Assembly: GCF_963678635.1 (NCBI RefSeq)
Contig: NC_087068.1
Coordinates: 10,176,027 to 10,240,026 of the forward strand
Direction: 5' to 3'
Length of the DNA: 64,000 nt
Origin: Symsagittifera roscoffensis
Taxonomy: Eukaryota; Xenacoelomorpha; Acoela; Convolutidae
Numbering within the stretch: position 1 is the stretch's first letter; every line of letters begins with the position of its first letter. The notes beneath the pieces were generated by a model. It was not told where the DNA came from. It was given only the letters and a program-made list of their open reading frames with translations, and ran no database searches. Below are positions 19,412-33,353 of this stretch, one piece after another. A program made the translations under genes and the position numbers.

Positions 19412-21105
19412 ATGTCACGAGATAATTTAGGAAACAAAAAAATAATCATAATTTACAATTGTTTAATAAACAACGACAAAAGCGACCTCGTAATCTCACC
19501 ACACAGACAATCAGTAGGATATATAAGAACAAAAAGACAAACACTAAGAAAGAGAATAATTAACAAGCAAACAAACAATCATAATACACAATTGTTTAAT
19601 TAACAACGACAAAAGCGACCTCGTAATCACACCGCACAGACAATCAGTAGGATATATAAGAACAAAAAGACAAACACTAAGAAAGAGAATAATTAACAAG
19701 AAAAAACAAATCATTAGAAAAAGATTTTCAATACGAAGAAACTTAGTCTCAGAATCAGAAACATCCGCAATACAAGAACTTCACAATTTAAAAGACTCAA
19801 TAAACAAAAACCACCAAATTAACGACCAACTATATTTCACTGATTCAGAAAGCATGTCACCAGCATCAATAAAAGGTAAATGTAAAATAAAAAAAAAGCT
19901 ACACAAACAAACCAATACGTTTGTACAATTGGAATCAACCAACAAGACACATTGAAAATTGCATATTAACAGTAATACAGCACAAAAATGATTCAAAATG
20001 AAGATAACCCAGAAAATTCAGTACTTCGAGTTTTAATATCTTCATTAACTGAACTTCGAGGACAAGTAAAACAATGTCAAAATTTATTTTTAAACTTATT
20101 CGAAAAAGGAGAAAGTCCGTGCACAAAAGAGTTTCCCTATGTAAAAATTAAAATCAACTTCTTGATCACTATCTCAAAGCTATATGTAGTCTCACATCAT
20201 ATTATGGAATCTACACAAGAGAAATCAGATCACCAAATGCATTTCATGACAGATATCTCATTCAAACTGAAGTTTTAGATATTGAACTTTCAAAAAATTT
20301 TACACAATACATCAAAAGCATACAACACAAAAACTCACAAAGAGCAAACTTGATTTTATAAATGATGTATTCTCACTTATCTATAGCTATTCATCTATAT
20401 TAGAATTGATTGAACCTCAAGGCGATTCACCTAGTTAAACATCTCGACATGCAATTGTACGACAGGAAATACATATATTTTCAAAATTTTTAAAAGTAAT
20501 CCGAGAAGATCTATCAATAAATGAAATAACACAACATGTTGAACACTTTTTTAAAAAAAATTTAATATGGTTCATAGTCGATTTTTTCAGTCGCAATATT
20601 GATCTTATTGAACAGGGAAGAAAAAATTTTAGACCACAAAACACAGATGACGAAACTGTACCAGCAGAACAATCAGATTATGTTTAAGACCCTGAATGGT
20701 TTCAGGAATCATTTATTAATATACCAACAGATATATCAAGTCAGGCAATTAGCACTATCTCTATTAGTAAAGATTATGTTAGAGTATACCCACTTACCAT
20801 TGACGCAACACCTTTAAACTACAATTCATTCTTCCCTGAAAGAACAGGAATTAATAGTGTAAATTCTGCATTTTTAAATCATGAAAACTTAAATGGAACA
20901 AGAAATTTTACACAACAATATAAACAAACCCCATCACATTTTCTAAACGAAGAGTTTATTCAAACAATAAAAACAACAGAAGCACAACGAAGCATTTCAA
21001 CTATTCAACCCAATTTTACAACTCCAAAAATAAAAAAATTCAACGCTACAACAAACAATCATACAATCCAGAATAAAACCCTTTGTTGCACAAAAGTAAT
21101 TGCAA
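19412..21105 (+). pseudogene. Gag N-terminal region of copy 2, broken
   Basis: This covers the part of Gag that lies outside the window for copy 1. It opens at ATG 19412 with a K/R-rich N-terminus (HRQSVGYIRTKRQTLRKR). A 133-bp tandem duplication inside it shifts the frame. Open segments then run 19610-19955, 19988-20278 and, in another frame, about 20500-21090 (for example SISKDYVRVYPLTID, with a TAA at about 20686). The last codons before 21106 align with the first residues visible in copy 1, including a TAA where copy 1 has a Tyr codon. It implies some 500 further Gag residues ahead of the window in copy 1. Confidence 0.6.
19444..19709 (+). repeat. 133-bp tandem duplication in gag of copy 2
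   Basis: Two units offset by exactly 133 bases (for example AATCATA at 19444 and 19577, and GTAGGATATATAAGAAC in both). They differ at a few positions, so the duplication is not brand new. 133 is not a multiple of three, so it breaks the frame. The TATATAAG in each unit is probably coding sequence rather than a promoter. Confidence 0.85.
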
Positions 21106-24100
21106 ATGGATTATCCAACGCTTCGACTAGTAACAAAACCATCATACAAAAAACAAACATCACATAAAAATAGTTTTGCAGAACATAATTACAACTATCT
21201 AAATGGACCAAAAACAACAGAACCTAAATCAAATACTCAAAATTTCTTTTCCCAAAATCAAAATATACCACAACCGACTTCAAACTGAGTAAATTTTTAT
21301 GATCAACCACGAAACTCACAGGAACAAAATAGAAATTATCCATTTTTTCAACAAAATAAACATAATACCAATAAATACCATACCAGAAATCAACCTCATT
21401 ATTATGCACAAAAATGATTTTCCATCAAATGATGAAAAATACTAAAACCAAAATCATCAGCGATTTTATCAAGCCAAAGACCTCGTTCTTACAGTATTGA
21501 CCAACCAGATGTTTTATAACCATACACACGAAACGAACAAATACGACAAGCTAAAAATAATCCAACATCTTACAACAATAAGCTTCAACAACAAAATCCA
21601 GTTAACACACAATCATACCAACCAACTCAAATGCATAACGAGATTCCACTGCCATAAAATTTACAACAACATGAAATAACAAAAAGCCAACTTGCAAATT
21701 TTTCTCAAATGCCACATGCGGCAGAATCACTACAAATGACTATGAATCCATACCTAATGGGTGGATCATAAAAAACATCAATTAAACCACTAATGGTATT
21801 CTCAAGCACAGATTCTGAATACTTTGTAGAAGATTATCTAAAGCAGCAAATTTAATTTTAGGTAAAGGACCTGAACCAGTAAACACGCCACTTCATGAAA
21901 ATTGGATACATAGACGCACAGCTTTAATCCAAACTACACTTCATGGCGCTGCCCAATAATGGTTTTCATTTTTGACTATAGATATTAAATCAGATTGGAA
22001 AAGATTCAGACCAGAATTTTAAAAAATGTTCGACTCCGAAAGAAACAAACAACACCAAAGAGTTTTATGCAAAGAAATTCGTAAAATCCCAAATGAAACA
22101 ATTAAACAACTTTCAGTAAGAATAGAAACACTAGTCCGAAAAGCATACTCACTCAATACTCATGATTATAAAAACACAAAGATGACAGAAATCCTAATGA
22201 TGACTCTAACACCTCAATTGCAAAAAATAGCAATATAAAAGAGAGCATCACATCCTTCCTCAATCCGAAAACCAGATTTAGACGTTAGAAAATTAGTAGA
22301 TAAGCTAGAGCAAGCAGAAATCACTATGAAATTAGAAGAAACGGAAAACCTTAAGTTACAATATGTGAACAACATCCAAACTACTACTTCACAGATAAAC
22401 AATATCAACGACTCTGATACAGATTTATCCGAAAAATTCACTGAAATTCTGAACATCTACGATAAAAACCCAAATTTTAAAGGCAAACCATCATTCAAAA
22501 AATGATGTATTTATTGTCGACGATATGGATACAGCATTGCTGAATGCAGACAAAAACAACAAAATAACCAAAACAAACCACAAAAACATAGAGAACCCAG
22601 CAAATCATTTCATCGATACATGAAGAAAGATCAAAATTTACCCAACAAAAACAATCATAGTAATAATAGTTCAGGAAAACCACTTCCAAATAACTCCAAT
22701 TACTCTAGACAACAGTCACCTATAAAACGAATTATAGAGGACAATCACCATACCAAAAAAATTCCCGAAATTTCTCACAAAACAGATATAGTCGATCACA
22801 TAGTCGAAATTGTAAATATCGAAAAAACTATTCAAGTTCAAATTCAAACCAACTTGAAATTTCGTTTGATGCCAGTTCCCATTCAAATTTGATGCCAGAC
22901 ATAGAAATTATTCAAATAATCGATCTAGAAACTCTTCATACAATCGATATAGAAATTATTCCAACGGTAGGAATAGAAACTATTCAAACAATCGATCACG
23001 CGATTATTTTAACAACAGATGAAAATATAACAATTATCAAAATGGATCACGCGATAGTTCACAGAATAGAAATTCAAGTTTTAACAATAGACAAAGAAAC
23101 TACTCTCAGTCACCATATAGGAATAACACATGTTATAAAAATTCACAACAGATTTATAGGAGTAGTACACCTAAACATCAAAGACAAATAAATCAAGTAC
23201 AACCAACTGAAGAAACTCAACCAGACCCCCTGGTATTGACAATAATGAAAGCACAGAATTGCCATTAAATCATATCAGTTGCGAATCCAGAGATAGCGAA
23301 AGTGAGACAGAAAACACAATTTCAATTGATATGATACATGTTGAAAATGACTATGAACCTATTATATACGAACAACCGATATATTCTCATATCTATCAAA
23401 ACCATAATCAATTCCTTTTAAATTATTAAACAAGACCAATATCAAATAACACAACAAAGGAAAAGATAATAAAAGTAGAAGAAGAAATAACAGAAGAAAA
23501 ACCCACAGAATGCTCAAGCACGAATAACACTTATCAAAACATACCTAAAGAACCACAGTTACAAAAAGAAAAAATTTGGAGATTTTCACTTCTTTTAGAA
23601 AGTCCAAAATCCAAACAATTGCAAACACCAGACCTTGAAATAGATCTTTCAATAGATTCCGGAGCAGAATCAAATATTATCAACATTCCCACTTAGAATG
23701 AAATAAAAATTCTACACCCAAAATTATTATTCTACAAAACAACAAGCAGACTAGCAACCGCACAAGGATCAACCTTAACAAATTATGGAAAAATGCAACT
23801 TTTCCTTCTTCCCACTCGAACAATGGAGCAAAACAAACTCATGAGCAAACCATTTAAACAAACCTTCCACATCACTGATATAAAACATAAAATCATTGGA
23901 ATACCATTTATTACTAAATATATAACAACGATAAATATCTTAAATAGTAGAATTCATATAAAATATAAATACACAAGAATGAAAAACCCAGTTTTGACAT
24001 TTTTTCAAAGAATAAACAAACAACCACCATTCCTCTCTAAATTTTACCCCATATACAATCAGGAACGGAAACACCTGAAACCACTCTCAGGAAATGTGTA

Positions 24101-26842
24101 TAACTTCTCAATCAAACAACTTCATCAATATGATAAAGAACAAAATAAACAACATCTCTTTATGCTTGACCTTGAATCCAAACCAAATCATAAACTTTTT
24201 AGAATAACAATTTCATCTACGAAATACATGAAAAACTCAAACTCCGATATGATTTCTTTACACATCTATAACAATTCTCCATGCAAAAAAACCGCACCAC
24301 TAGGACTCTTAGATTATTGTGAAACTAACGCAACCATTTTCTCCCACAAAAAAATAGCGTATAAAGTAAATACTATTTTACAACTATTAGATATATGTCA
24401 ATCAACAATTCTTGACGAAGAGTTGTCAATTGACAATATTTTAAGCAATGGAAAACGAAGTACAGATTATTTCACAGTTACAACCTAATTTAAACCAACA
24501 TTTCAAATATCAAAATACACGAAAGAACAATTAAAATTCCTAACAATGTTTAATTTTCAACACTCTCAGATAACACAAAAAGAACTCGAACAATTAGCTG
24601 ACCTATTTTAAAATACCCAAAAGTTTACGCAACATCAAAATTTGATGTTGGAAAAGTAAATTCACCATTACATTTACACCTAAAACCCGATGCAGTTTTC
24701 AAAAAACAACGAGCAAGTTAAGTCCCAATTCACTTGCAAGACAAAGTCAACCGATTACTTGAAATACTATAACAGTATGAAATCATTTCTCCAGTAAATA
24801 TAGTAGAACAGCCATAAAGTAACACATTCATAAACCCCGTTATCGTTTTAGCAAAAGGAGAATCATTAAAAATCGTTCTAGATGCAAGATACCTCAATTC
24901 ACTAATTGATGAATCTAAATGTAATTGGCCTATCGAACCAATTCAAGTAATTCTCACAAAAATAAACGGTAAATATTTCACAACAGCAGACATGAATAGC
25001 GCATATAATCAAATGCCGCTAGATGAACAATCAAGACGATTAACACAATTCGTTATTGGAAATCAACAATACGATTTCAACAGATTATTCTATGGATTTT
25101 CCATAGGACCAGCAGCATTTTCAGCATTTATGAGTAAAATTTTCAGACCACTAATACTCAATAAAAATGCAATCACATATTCAGACGACGTTTTTATGCG
25201 ATCACAAACAAAAGACGAAATGTTTATTATCTTAGAAAAATATCATCAGACATTATTACAAGAAAATACGAAAACAGCTCCAGATAAATCACACTTTTTT
25301 CTAACACGAGTAAAATTCCTTGGACATATTATAGAAAGAAACAATATAACTCCTTTAAAATCTCGCGTAGATGCAATCCAAAAGCTCTAAACACCTTCGA
25401 ATAAGAAGAAAACACAAGATTTTTTTGAAATGTTAAATTTTTTAAGTAAATACGTATACAAAATGCAGTTATACTTAAGACCATTCTATGTCAATTAAAC
25501 AAACCATACCCAAACCAAAAGCAAATCGCAGAAAAACAAGAATTTCAATCACAGAATTTCTTTCGATACAAAAGGACCAATGTCACCATCCTCAGAAGGA
25601 AACTCATATATAATGGTCATAGTAGATGCATTCACACAATACATAGCACTTAACCCAGTACCTCATTGTAATGCTTATTATGCATATACAACACTTTATG
25701 AACGCTGGATAGCAAAATTCGGTTTACCCGAATTCTTTGTCACAGATAAAGGCACTGAATTGATAAATAACGACATCATTACACTATGCCACTAATATAA
25801 TATTAAACACAAACCACGTACTTCTCACGCACCTTGGACTAATGGATTAGTCGAAGGCATGAACCGTTTACTACAAGAATACCTTAGATGTATCATTAAC
25901 GGAAATTACACATGATATACTGAATGGTCAACAGATGTAAAACTATTCCCACTATCTTATAATTCACAAATCACAAAAACCTTAGGACTATCACCCTATG
26001 AAATGGTTTTCAACCAAAAACCACGGAAACCGATATTGTTCACAGCAAATTCTTCAAAAAATGCACAAGGTTATTGCCAACCCACGAAAGAATCAATATG
26101 TTATTATTTACCATACCCACGATGAAGATCACTTTCATTATCCACAAATTTTAAAATTAGCTTGCGGTACACACACCAAATAGATTTTAAGCAAAGACAA
26201 AACAAAAAACACAACGAAATTTGCCAGAAAGTAACAAAACAATTGTTACAAAGACAAAACATTAATTCCCAAAAAAATTACCGATTTATCCAAGCTACAA
26301 ATTTAAAAATTGAAACATACGTTTTAATTCCAAATTTTACAACACAAAAAGGAATTTCTAAAAAATTACAACCACTCCGAAAAGAACCGTATCAAATAAT
26401 TGATAAACCCACTGATATAACATGCAAACTTACAGATTTAAACAATGAAGAAATCGTTCAGCATCGAAACAATCTTTTACCTTAATACCCGAAAGAGTAC
26501 GCCCTTCGAGAACTTACTCAATTATGCTCTTTTACAGGACTTAAAATTGTTCAAAATAGCTCAGAACAAAATCAAAGTCAAAGCACTGATATGCACCCCA
26601 TCCCAAAACAATTAGTTAAAAAGGACAAAGGATTTCCCAAGCAAATATCAAAAAACGTAGACAACAAAAAAATACCTCAAACAGAAAGAAAAAATCAAAA
26701 ATTAGAAGAAAAATGTACACCACAAGACCAAAAAGGAAAATCTCCACATAGACAATCATTGCGACTTCGTAATCAGCCACGAAAAGATTACAAAACAATC
26801 ATCCCGCAATCTAAAATGTTAAAGAAAGTTGAATTGCATTAA
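21106..26842 (+). pseudogene. Gag-Pol of copy 2, multiply broken with internal deletion
   Basis: Aligns with 103-7224 of copy 1 throughout. Stops include TGA at 21286 and TGA at 22503 in place of the Trp before the zinc knuckle, plus many frameshifts. The protease DSGAES is kept (near 23660) and the RT motif reads YSDD instead of YLDD (near 25178). A deletion of about 1.35 kb joins the RT thumb to the integrase zinc region at about 25488 (copy 1 4501-5845), removing RNase H and most of the HHCC site. A second small deletion follows near 25550. Longest open pieces: 23793-24488 and 24992-25390. It cannot encode functional proteins. Confidence 0.92.
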
Positions 26843-27459
26843 CCACCTGATCTTCATTAACATATTCACCTCTTGAAAATATTTTCATGAACCAAACATT
26901 TTCTCAAAATTCGTGATGAAAAGCACTTAATCAAACTAGTTCAAATTTAGCTAATCAGAAGCCTTTCCGAATCATCACCTCATTTTTAACACGACTTCTT
27001 TAGCCGACAAACAATCACCCTCAAACCAATCTCTAACTATAACTAAAAGACCCCCAGGTCAAAAATAAGCAAACCGCTAAACATTGACACCTGAAATAAA
27101 CAAAGTTTCAAAATTACAACCCTCCCCTATCAAGCAGTACAAAGATCAACAAAATTGTCTTAGACTAAAAACTAAAAAAATTAGACCTAAAAACCCGCAG
27201 GCAAACTTATTAAATAGCCTAAAGAACTAAATGGACATGATCATTTAGCCTTAAGTTCGAATATCTCTTCGATACCCCCAATCATCCCATAAATAACAAT
27301 AAAACCAGGAAGACTCTTAAGAGCCCTCCAAACTCTCCTTTCTCAAAAATTGCCGAAATCAAAAAACCCACATTTCAAAAACCAATAAATAATCCGACCA
27401 CACTTGAATTTAGCCTCAAAAAAACAAAAAATAATTCGACGAAGAAATCATTTTTTTGA
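26843..27459 (+). other. Non-coding stretch after Gag-Pol, copy 2
   Basis: Counterpart of 7225-7818 in copy 1, alignable with many small indels. Nothing else is seen. Confidence 0.5.
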
Positions 27460-27591
27460 ATGCTTCATTCTCAAACAGTTAACAAACTTCATAATATACT
27501 TTCAAACCTTTTTTCAATTCTTTCCATTTTTTTCAAATCTTGTATAATTTTCATATCTGACATTTTAGAAATAGTCATCCTCACCCGATAA
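27460..27591 (+). pseudogene. Small hydrophobic ORF, copy 2 (43 aa)
   Basis: Counterpart of 7819-8034. It shares the start ML..QTV.K, an NL.S/F pattern and a hydrophobic middle, but ends at TAA 27589-27591, earlier than in copy 1. It may be a truncated version. Supports the view that the copy 1 ORF was once a real gene. Confidence 0.4.
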
Positions 27592-27682
27592 GTTATTGCA
27601 ACTTTTGTATTATTTTTTATTCCCTAGCCCAAACCCACGTTAAATCATTGACTCAGGTACGATATTTCAAATAACTATCTAA

Positions 27683-27871
27683 ATGATCCAACATCTATTT
27701 AGTAGAACAGATGATTTTCTTCTTTTTATAATATTTCTCACATTTTTGACATCCCTCATAATGACAAAATGCAAATGTATTAAAAAGGCTATTCTAACCT
27801 TTGCATTAGCAACAGTACTTTTAATATTTTTCATTAAAAAAAACTACAAAAAACACAAAATTTCCTCTTGA
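27683..27871 (+). CDS. Small membrane protein, copy 2 (62 aa)
   Basis: Intact homolog of the 58-aa ORF at 8045-8221: shares FSRTD, two hydrophobic segments and the CKCIKKA centre, with a different charged C-terminus. Preceded by the conserved CAGGTACGAT (27654). Because it is so short, survival without a stop is weak evidence for function in this decayed copy. Confidence 0.5.
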   Translation: MIQHLFSRTDDFLLFIIFLTFLTSLIMTKCKCIKKAILTFALATVLLIFFIKKNYKKHKISS

Positions 27872-27889
27872 ATAAATAGTTTTTAACAA

Positions 27890-28992
27890 CCCCCACATCA
27901 GTCCCCACCAACAACGTCTCAAAAACCTCCAACAACATCAACAAATCCTCAAACAAATAACCCTCAATCATCAACACGCATCTCTTTTCAAGACAATCCA
28001 TAGACATTTGAAGAAAGACACGCACGATTGTCCGAACCTTTAGCGCCAGTAAATCACCAAGCATCGCTGAGCGAACCACAATACGAATCAGTATGTAATG
28101 TATACCCCCCTCTCCAACAAGATCTTAATAGAACAAGACACCAAAGTCATAACCGAAACACACTAGAAATAAACCGACAAATTATTCATCCAAGACGAAA
28201 TAGAAATTTGCAAAACCCCTGAGTTCAATTCAACATACCTCATTCACCAACAACAAATCCTGTCGATCTTTTTGGCAGTACAATTCAAAGTACCCCACAG
28301 ACTCCAATACAACAAAACACATTGAACATTCCCTCAGATTAATTAGGTTCAACCCCTACATCTGAGCAAATCAGAGAAAACCATTTTAATACCCCAGCCA
28401 CTACAGAACATCTCCAATTTTGGATGACACAAGCTTTCACCCAACGCGAGCCAAATTTAGTAAATAATCCAATAGACGTTTCATCTGACACATCTTTGTC
28501 ACTACATGAAACTCTTTCGCTTCCTTCAACCCCTTCTATAACTCAAGTTTCACAAACACCATCTCCTCCATAATTTCCCACAATCTCGACGCCAGATATA
28601 GAGAAAAGTCAACAAACATCATACAACTACGATTAGTTTGGAATACATTCTTAGCACCCCCTCCATTATTTGGACAACATCACGAAAGTAACAGATTACA
28701 CAAGTGGGCATTGGACAGATTACAATGTCGACAAGATATCCACAAAGATATTCAAGAACATAATATACAAATACTTACACAAGACAACTTGTCACTAAAA
28801 TTTGAAATCTTAAATAATATAATTCATCATCCCTTACCCCTAGCCCCTCCGAATATAACAGCTCAATCTTTACCTCCTCCATTGATAACCACAGAAATAT
28901 TCTACAAATACGATAGATACACAAAAAAGACAATCGGATATATCAACTTTTATAATCCCTATTCAGGACTATTGTACACATGTATCTTTTAA
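27890..28992 (+). pseudogene. ATG-less pre-env ORF, copy 2, broken
   Basis: Aligns with 8242-9375. An early stop replaces Tyr at about 28002 (CCATAGACATTT), and other stops follow (for example near 28220 and 28342). The last part, 28711-28992, is open and ends in the same YSG..YTCIF motif, overlapping the env ATG at 28980 as in copy 1. As in copy 1, no start codon is seen at its head. Confidence 0.7.
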
Positions 28993-31565
28993 AGATACTA
29001 TTTTTTCAGACTCTTTTATTTTTCTATTTTCAAAATCCGACCATAACAATCCTTCCCCCCCGAACAGGACCCCAGGATTTACTAGTCACACACTATGACT
29101 GTGAAGAAGATGAACAAAAAAATTTTCACAAATATGCAATAAATCAAGTCACTCAAGGTGAATCCGAATATCAATCAATCGAAACAACAAATGTAATAGC
29201 AACACTTTACTCAAAAGCAGAAGCAACAAAACTAACAGGATATAAATTCACAGCGACATTTTCCGAAAAGAATTTACATTATTCCCAAGTCTCAAACGGA
29301 AACAAAAACAGATTAGATCATGAACCTTTCTACCAAAATAACATCAAAAGACTATTGCACCTCAGTCTTGACAATTGCAAAAACGAACTTGAATGACTAA
29401 AAATCACATCAAACAAAGGCAAAAATAGAAAACTAGTAAACTTTCAAATTTTTCCAGATTCAGCACATCGAGCCGAACTTGAAAAATACCAAGGTCATAT
29501 AAGACTAGATACCAAATACCCATTTCACGGAGCACATGGAAGTTTAACAAATGATCTCCATCATAAAAATTGTATACCGCACATTGGAATAAACAATCCC
29601 ACAAATTGTAAGGCAGATACAAAAAACAAAGGATACCAAGAAATGTTTCTTGATTGGAAAATACAACTTGAAAAAGTACAACTAACACGTGATTTAAAAG
29701 ATGACACAAAAACTTATCAAGGAATCAGACTCCCTTGCAAAAACGGCCGAGGATATTTCTATCCTACACTACACGCACACAAGCAACAATTGTTTGGTTC
29801 CCCGAAGACACCTGCACCACATTTCAAGTAGCAAAAATACACGCTAGAAAGATAAAGTTTAACCAAAAATATTTTATTGAATCAATCCCGTTTGAAGATG
29901 TAAGCCCTGATCAAATCAGAAATAGTAATTTTAGACTTAGAAACATTCATAAAATAGGAAATAAATTGACACATTTCCAAATATACCGAGAAACGGAACT
30001 TGCGTGTAAATACACCAAACCACTTTACAAAACACAATATTAAGAAATGCTTGTCTAATACGAAGACTGTTTCGACATGAATACAGGAAAATTAATTATA
30101 CATCCAATGGCTACATCTCACTCAATCACTGACAAAAAATCGTATGTCTCAGTAAAATTTCTAAAAAACACAGGAAAAAGTGGTGGAAAATTAAAACCAC
30201 AAGATAAAGACAGTACACGTTTACAAGAACTATCACTCATAAACAACACTCATTTTGGCGCAATCCATTATGACATACACTTAGGCATGAAATTAGACTA
30301 CACAATAAGTAGAACTTTTCTAGAAATGTCTTTGACAGAACTTCAAACGCTCCATCAATTATGCCAACTTGAACGCACACAAATTTTACAATCACTTGCA
30401 CTAGCAGTACTTAAAATCCTTTATGCAGGATTTTTATTGTCGGGAAACAGATCAAATGTTTTTGACTATAAAGGAAATATATTATGGTATTACACTTGTA
30501 CCAAAAAAGTATCACCTTTATATGTTTTTGAAGACAAAAGATGCTATAAAAGAATCCCAATATTCTACAAAATTAAACTATTTTTTGTTGATACACTCTC
30601 CCGCAGATTTTATTTTTGGGATACAGCAGTCCCATGTGAATCAGAGAATAGCCACAATGTTGTGCAATTAAACCCTGACGAAGATTAATACTATCTTCTC
30701 ACACCATATCCTACACTCATGCAACCACTCAAAAAAATTTCACCAGAAAGCATTAGAGCTATTGCCCGCAACCCAATATCAATTTACAATCAATCGGTAT
30801 ATACTCTAAATCCGACGTTCAACATCACATACGAACACAACCATTTCAAGAATTACTCACAAAAATAGACACTATACAACAACAATCCATAGATCAAAAC
30901 CTACGCAAACTTGCAGAAACAGCAGGCTTTTCAGACATATACGCACAAGACTATAGCGGATATTTTAAAGATATAAAAGATTACAGTTACTTAAATGGCA
31001 AAAAATACGGACCACAAGATATATCACCATTAAAATTTTTAGTTTTTTAAATTTGAAAAACGAACTTCTTGCCTTTCTAGGATGGCCCTACTACATCTTA
31101 GAAAGATGGAAGGTTGACTATATTATACGCAATAATTAATTTTCTTTGATTTCTTTTCTCTCTCTTAAAAGGAATCTACAATACATGCGCAATACACACA
31201 CAAGTAAACAAAGAAGCAAGCGTAGCACGCATACTTTTTGCAGGATTTTTTGGAATATTTTCCACATCAATAGACAAAACACTTCTAGATGCTCAATTAA
31301 AAGAATACATTACCAAGCTATCAACAACACCCAACACATATGACGAATCACAAAATAAAACGAATACAACGCCTACAGCACCACAATTTCAAAACCTAAA
31401 TCATAACCATCCCCTATAATTGGTACCGCGAATTTTCAATTATCCACAAAGCTCAATTCAACACATAATAACCCAACAACCCAACACAGAAGACTTATAC
31501 GAACAAATTATAGAACAACCACATACACTAATTTTCGTTCTCAGAACAAAAATTATCGTTCTCAG
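28980..31565 (+). pseudogene. env: Env-like glycoprotein gene, copy 2, broken
   Basis: Aligns with 9363-11978. The ATG and signal peptide are kept; a TGA after residue 138 (29394-29396), a frameshift near 29740, stops near 30050, a TAA at 30686-30688 and frameshifts near 30770, 31040 and 31140 break it. The codon matching the copy 1 nonsense position (29965-29970) is a sense codon, so that stop is private to copy 1. Cysteine pattern and the CYKRIPIFY, WDTAVPC and LTPYP motifs are conserved. Confidence 0.8.
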
Positions 31566-33353
31566 CCGCCAAGTTGGATCCCTCCATCGATCAATTTTCC
31601 ACCCAGCCAACCTCCAGAACAACGTTCCCATCATCCCACTTTTTGCCTTCCCTCCACCTCAATCACCTCATTATAACACATCATCCAGCATGGAATCTGA
31701 CACTAATTCCAACACAACAATATATAACACTATCTCCCAATTCAACAACTGCGATATCAAACCACGCGACGAGTTTGCCAACTCTGAACCCAATCCATCT
31801 ACATTTTCCCAACCTCCCTTTCAACCTACCCATTCCCAAGTCAAAACTGAACCCCCTTAACCTCCCTCTCCCATTTCAAATGTTACACCCATATATTCCC
31901 CTCTAACCAGTGAACCATCCGATAACAACGAACCAGACCACCCGCAAATATCACACGAGCTTGTTATTTTCATAACACTGCAACAACAATTACAACAGCT
32001 TCAAACACTAACTATTCACTAACTCTCACGATCTATAACATCATCCAACCCATCAACCCTAAACCCCTCTTCAAATTATACACATTCCCAAAACCCGACT
32101 TCCTCATCAAACCCATTCTTTAGTACAAACTGCGCTTACCGAACCTTTAAAAGAAAATTTCCAAATACTCCATTTCCATCTAACCCAGGAACATCCACCA
32201 CATTTGTCAATCAACCACTTCACACTAATACCAAAGAATTCCTCCTAATATGTCTACCTTTTCCCCTCAATATACGTACTTCCATTCAGACCCCAATGAT
32301 GAAAATCCCAATTATGTTAACGAACATGTTTTACACCCTACACTTTCATGGACATCTAATAATCACTTTACTAACCCACTATCACTGCCACTATATAACA
32401 CCCCTCATGACAATGAAGTGTGCAGCACCCAACTCTACCTTCTAATAGCAGCACTAACCCTGAAACAATTCACACAGATAGGATACAGACGATCACTAAT
32501 CAAATTCACTGCACCTGAAGCTAATGATTATTCTATCGATTATTACGATCATAACATCATACGACCTAACGAAGACATCTTTCTAAACAATGACCCATTT
32601 GCTAACCCCCAACTAACAGAAAAATTGTTCATCAAGATCCCATACACCTTCACCCTCAACATCTTAAATAAAAATAAGACAACGTCATCTCAGCAGCACT
32701 ACGTGATATTCATGCTTATGATTCATGCTTTAACAAATTTAACCACTTTTCAGTAACCATTCATTTCACTAACCTTTTCACCCAAAGAAATGATTTGCAC
32801 TGTTCACACGAAGTCATGTTACAAACTAAACAAACACACACACACATACACTTACTACAAATTCATTCAACACCATTACCCTCTCAATACACCAGCACGA
32901 CAACCTCACCATAGATATCAATACATAAACTCTAAATACAACTCACTACTTTTTCTTAACTTCACCTATTGTATTAAAGACACTAACTTACAATGCACCC
33001 TCCAAAATTACGATACCATTACCCAGATGTATATCTTCTGTCCCCTATCCAAACTCCTAAATGTAGACGAATCCCGCCCACTAATTGTCCCTCATGAATT
33101 CCTCCAGCCCGTTGAAGTCCCAATCCTAGAATTCATATATAAAACTCGCGATAATCACAAAAGTTATAACCTTATTCAAAGTAAACCGTATGAACAATCA
33201 CCCAGCACTGAAGAGCACAACATCATTAAAGCACTCGAACTGCTTTAGCCACTTCTGCAAAGTAAACACACTATTCGTTTGCTAGCTAAACTACTAACCT
33301 CATCTGATATCATCCACGATGTTTTTTCCCATGGCTTCTTCTTCGATGATTAG
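31566..33353 (+). pseudogene. Homolog of the 602-aa last ORF, copy 2, broken
   Basis: Aligns with 11975-13783. The ATGA junction with env is lost (CAGCCGCCAAG here). Open segments at 31574-31906, 32250-32756 and 32790-33248 keep motifs such as YYDHNIIR and FLNFTYCIKD. The final codons end in TAG 33351-33353, immediately at the splice-donor-like GTAAAATG. Confidence 0.75.

Noticed and set aside
19519-19660. Duplicated TATATAAG as promoter pair
   Set aside because: It lies within the conserved reading frame of the Gag N-terminus and is better explained as coding sequence duplicated by chance.
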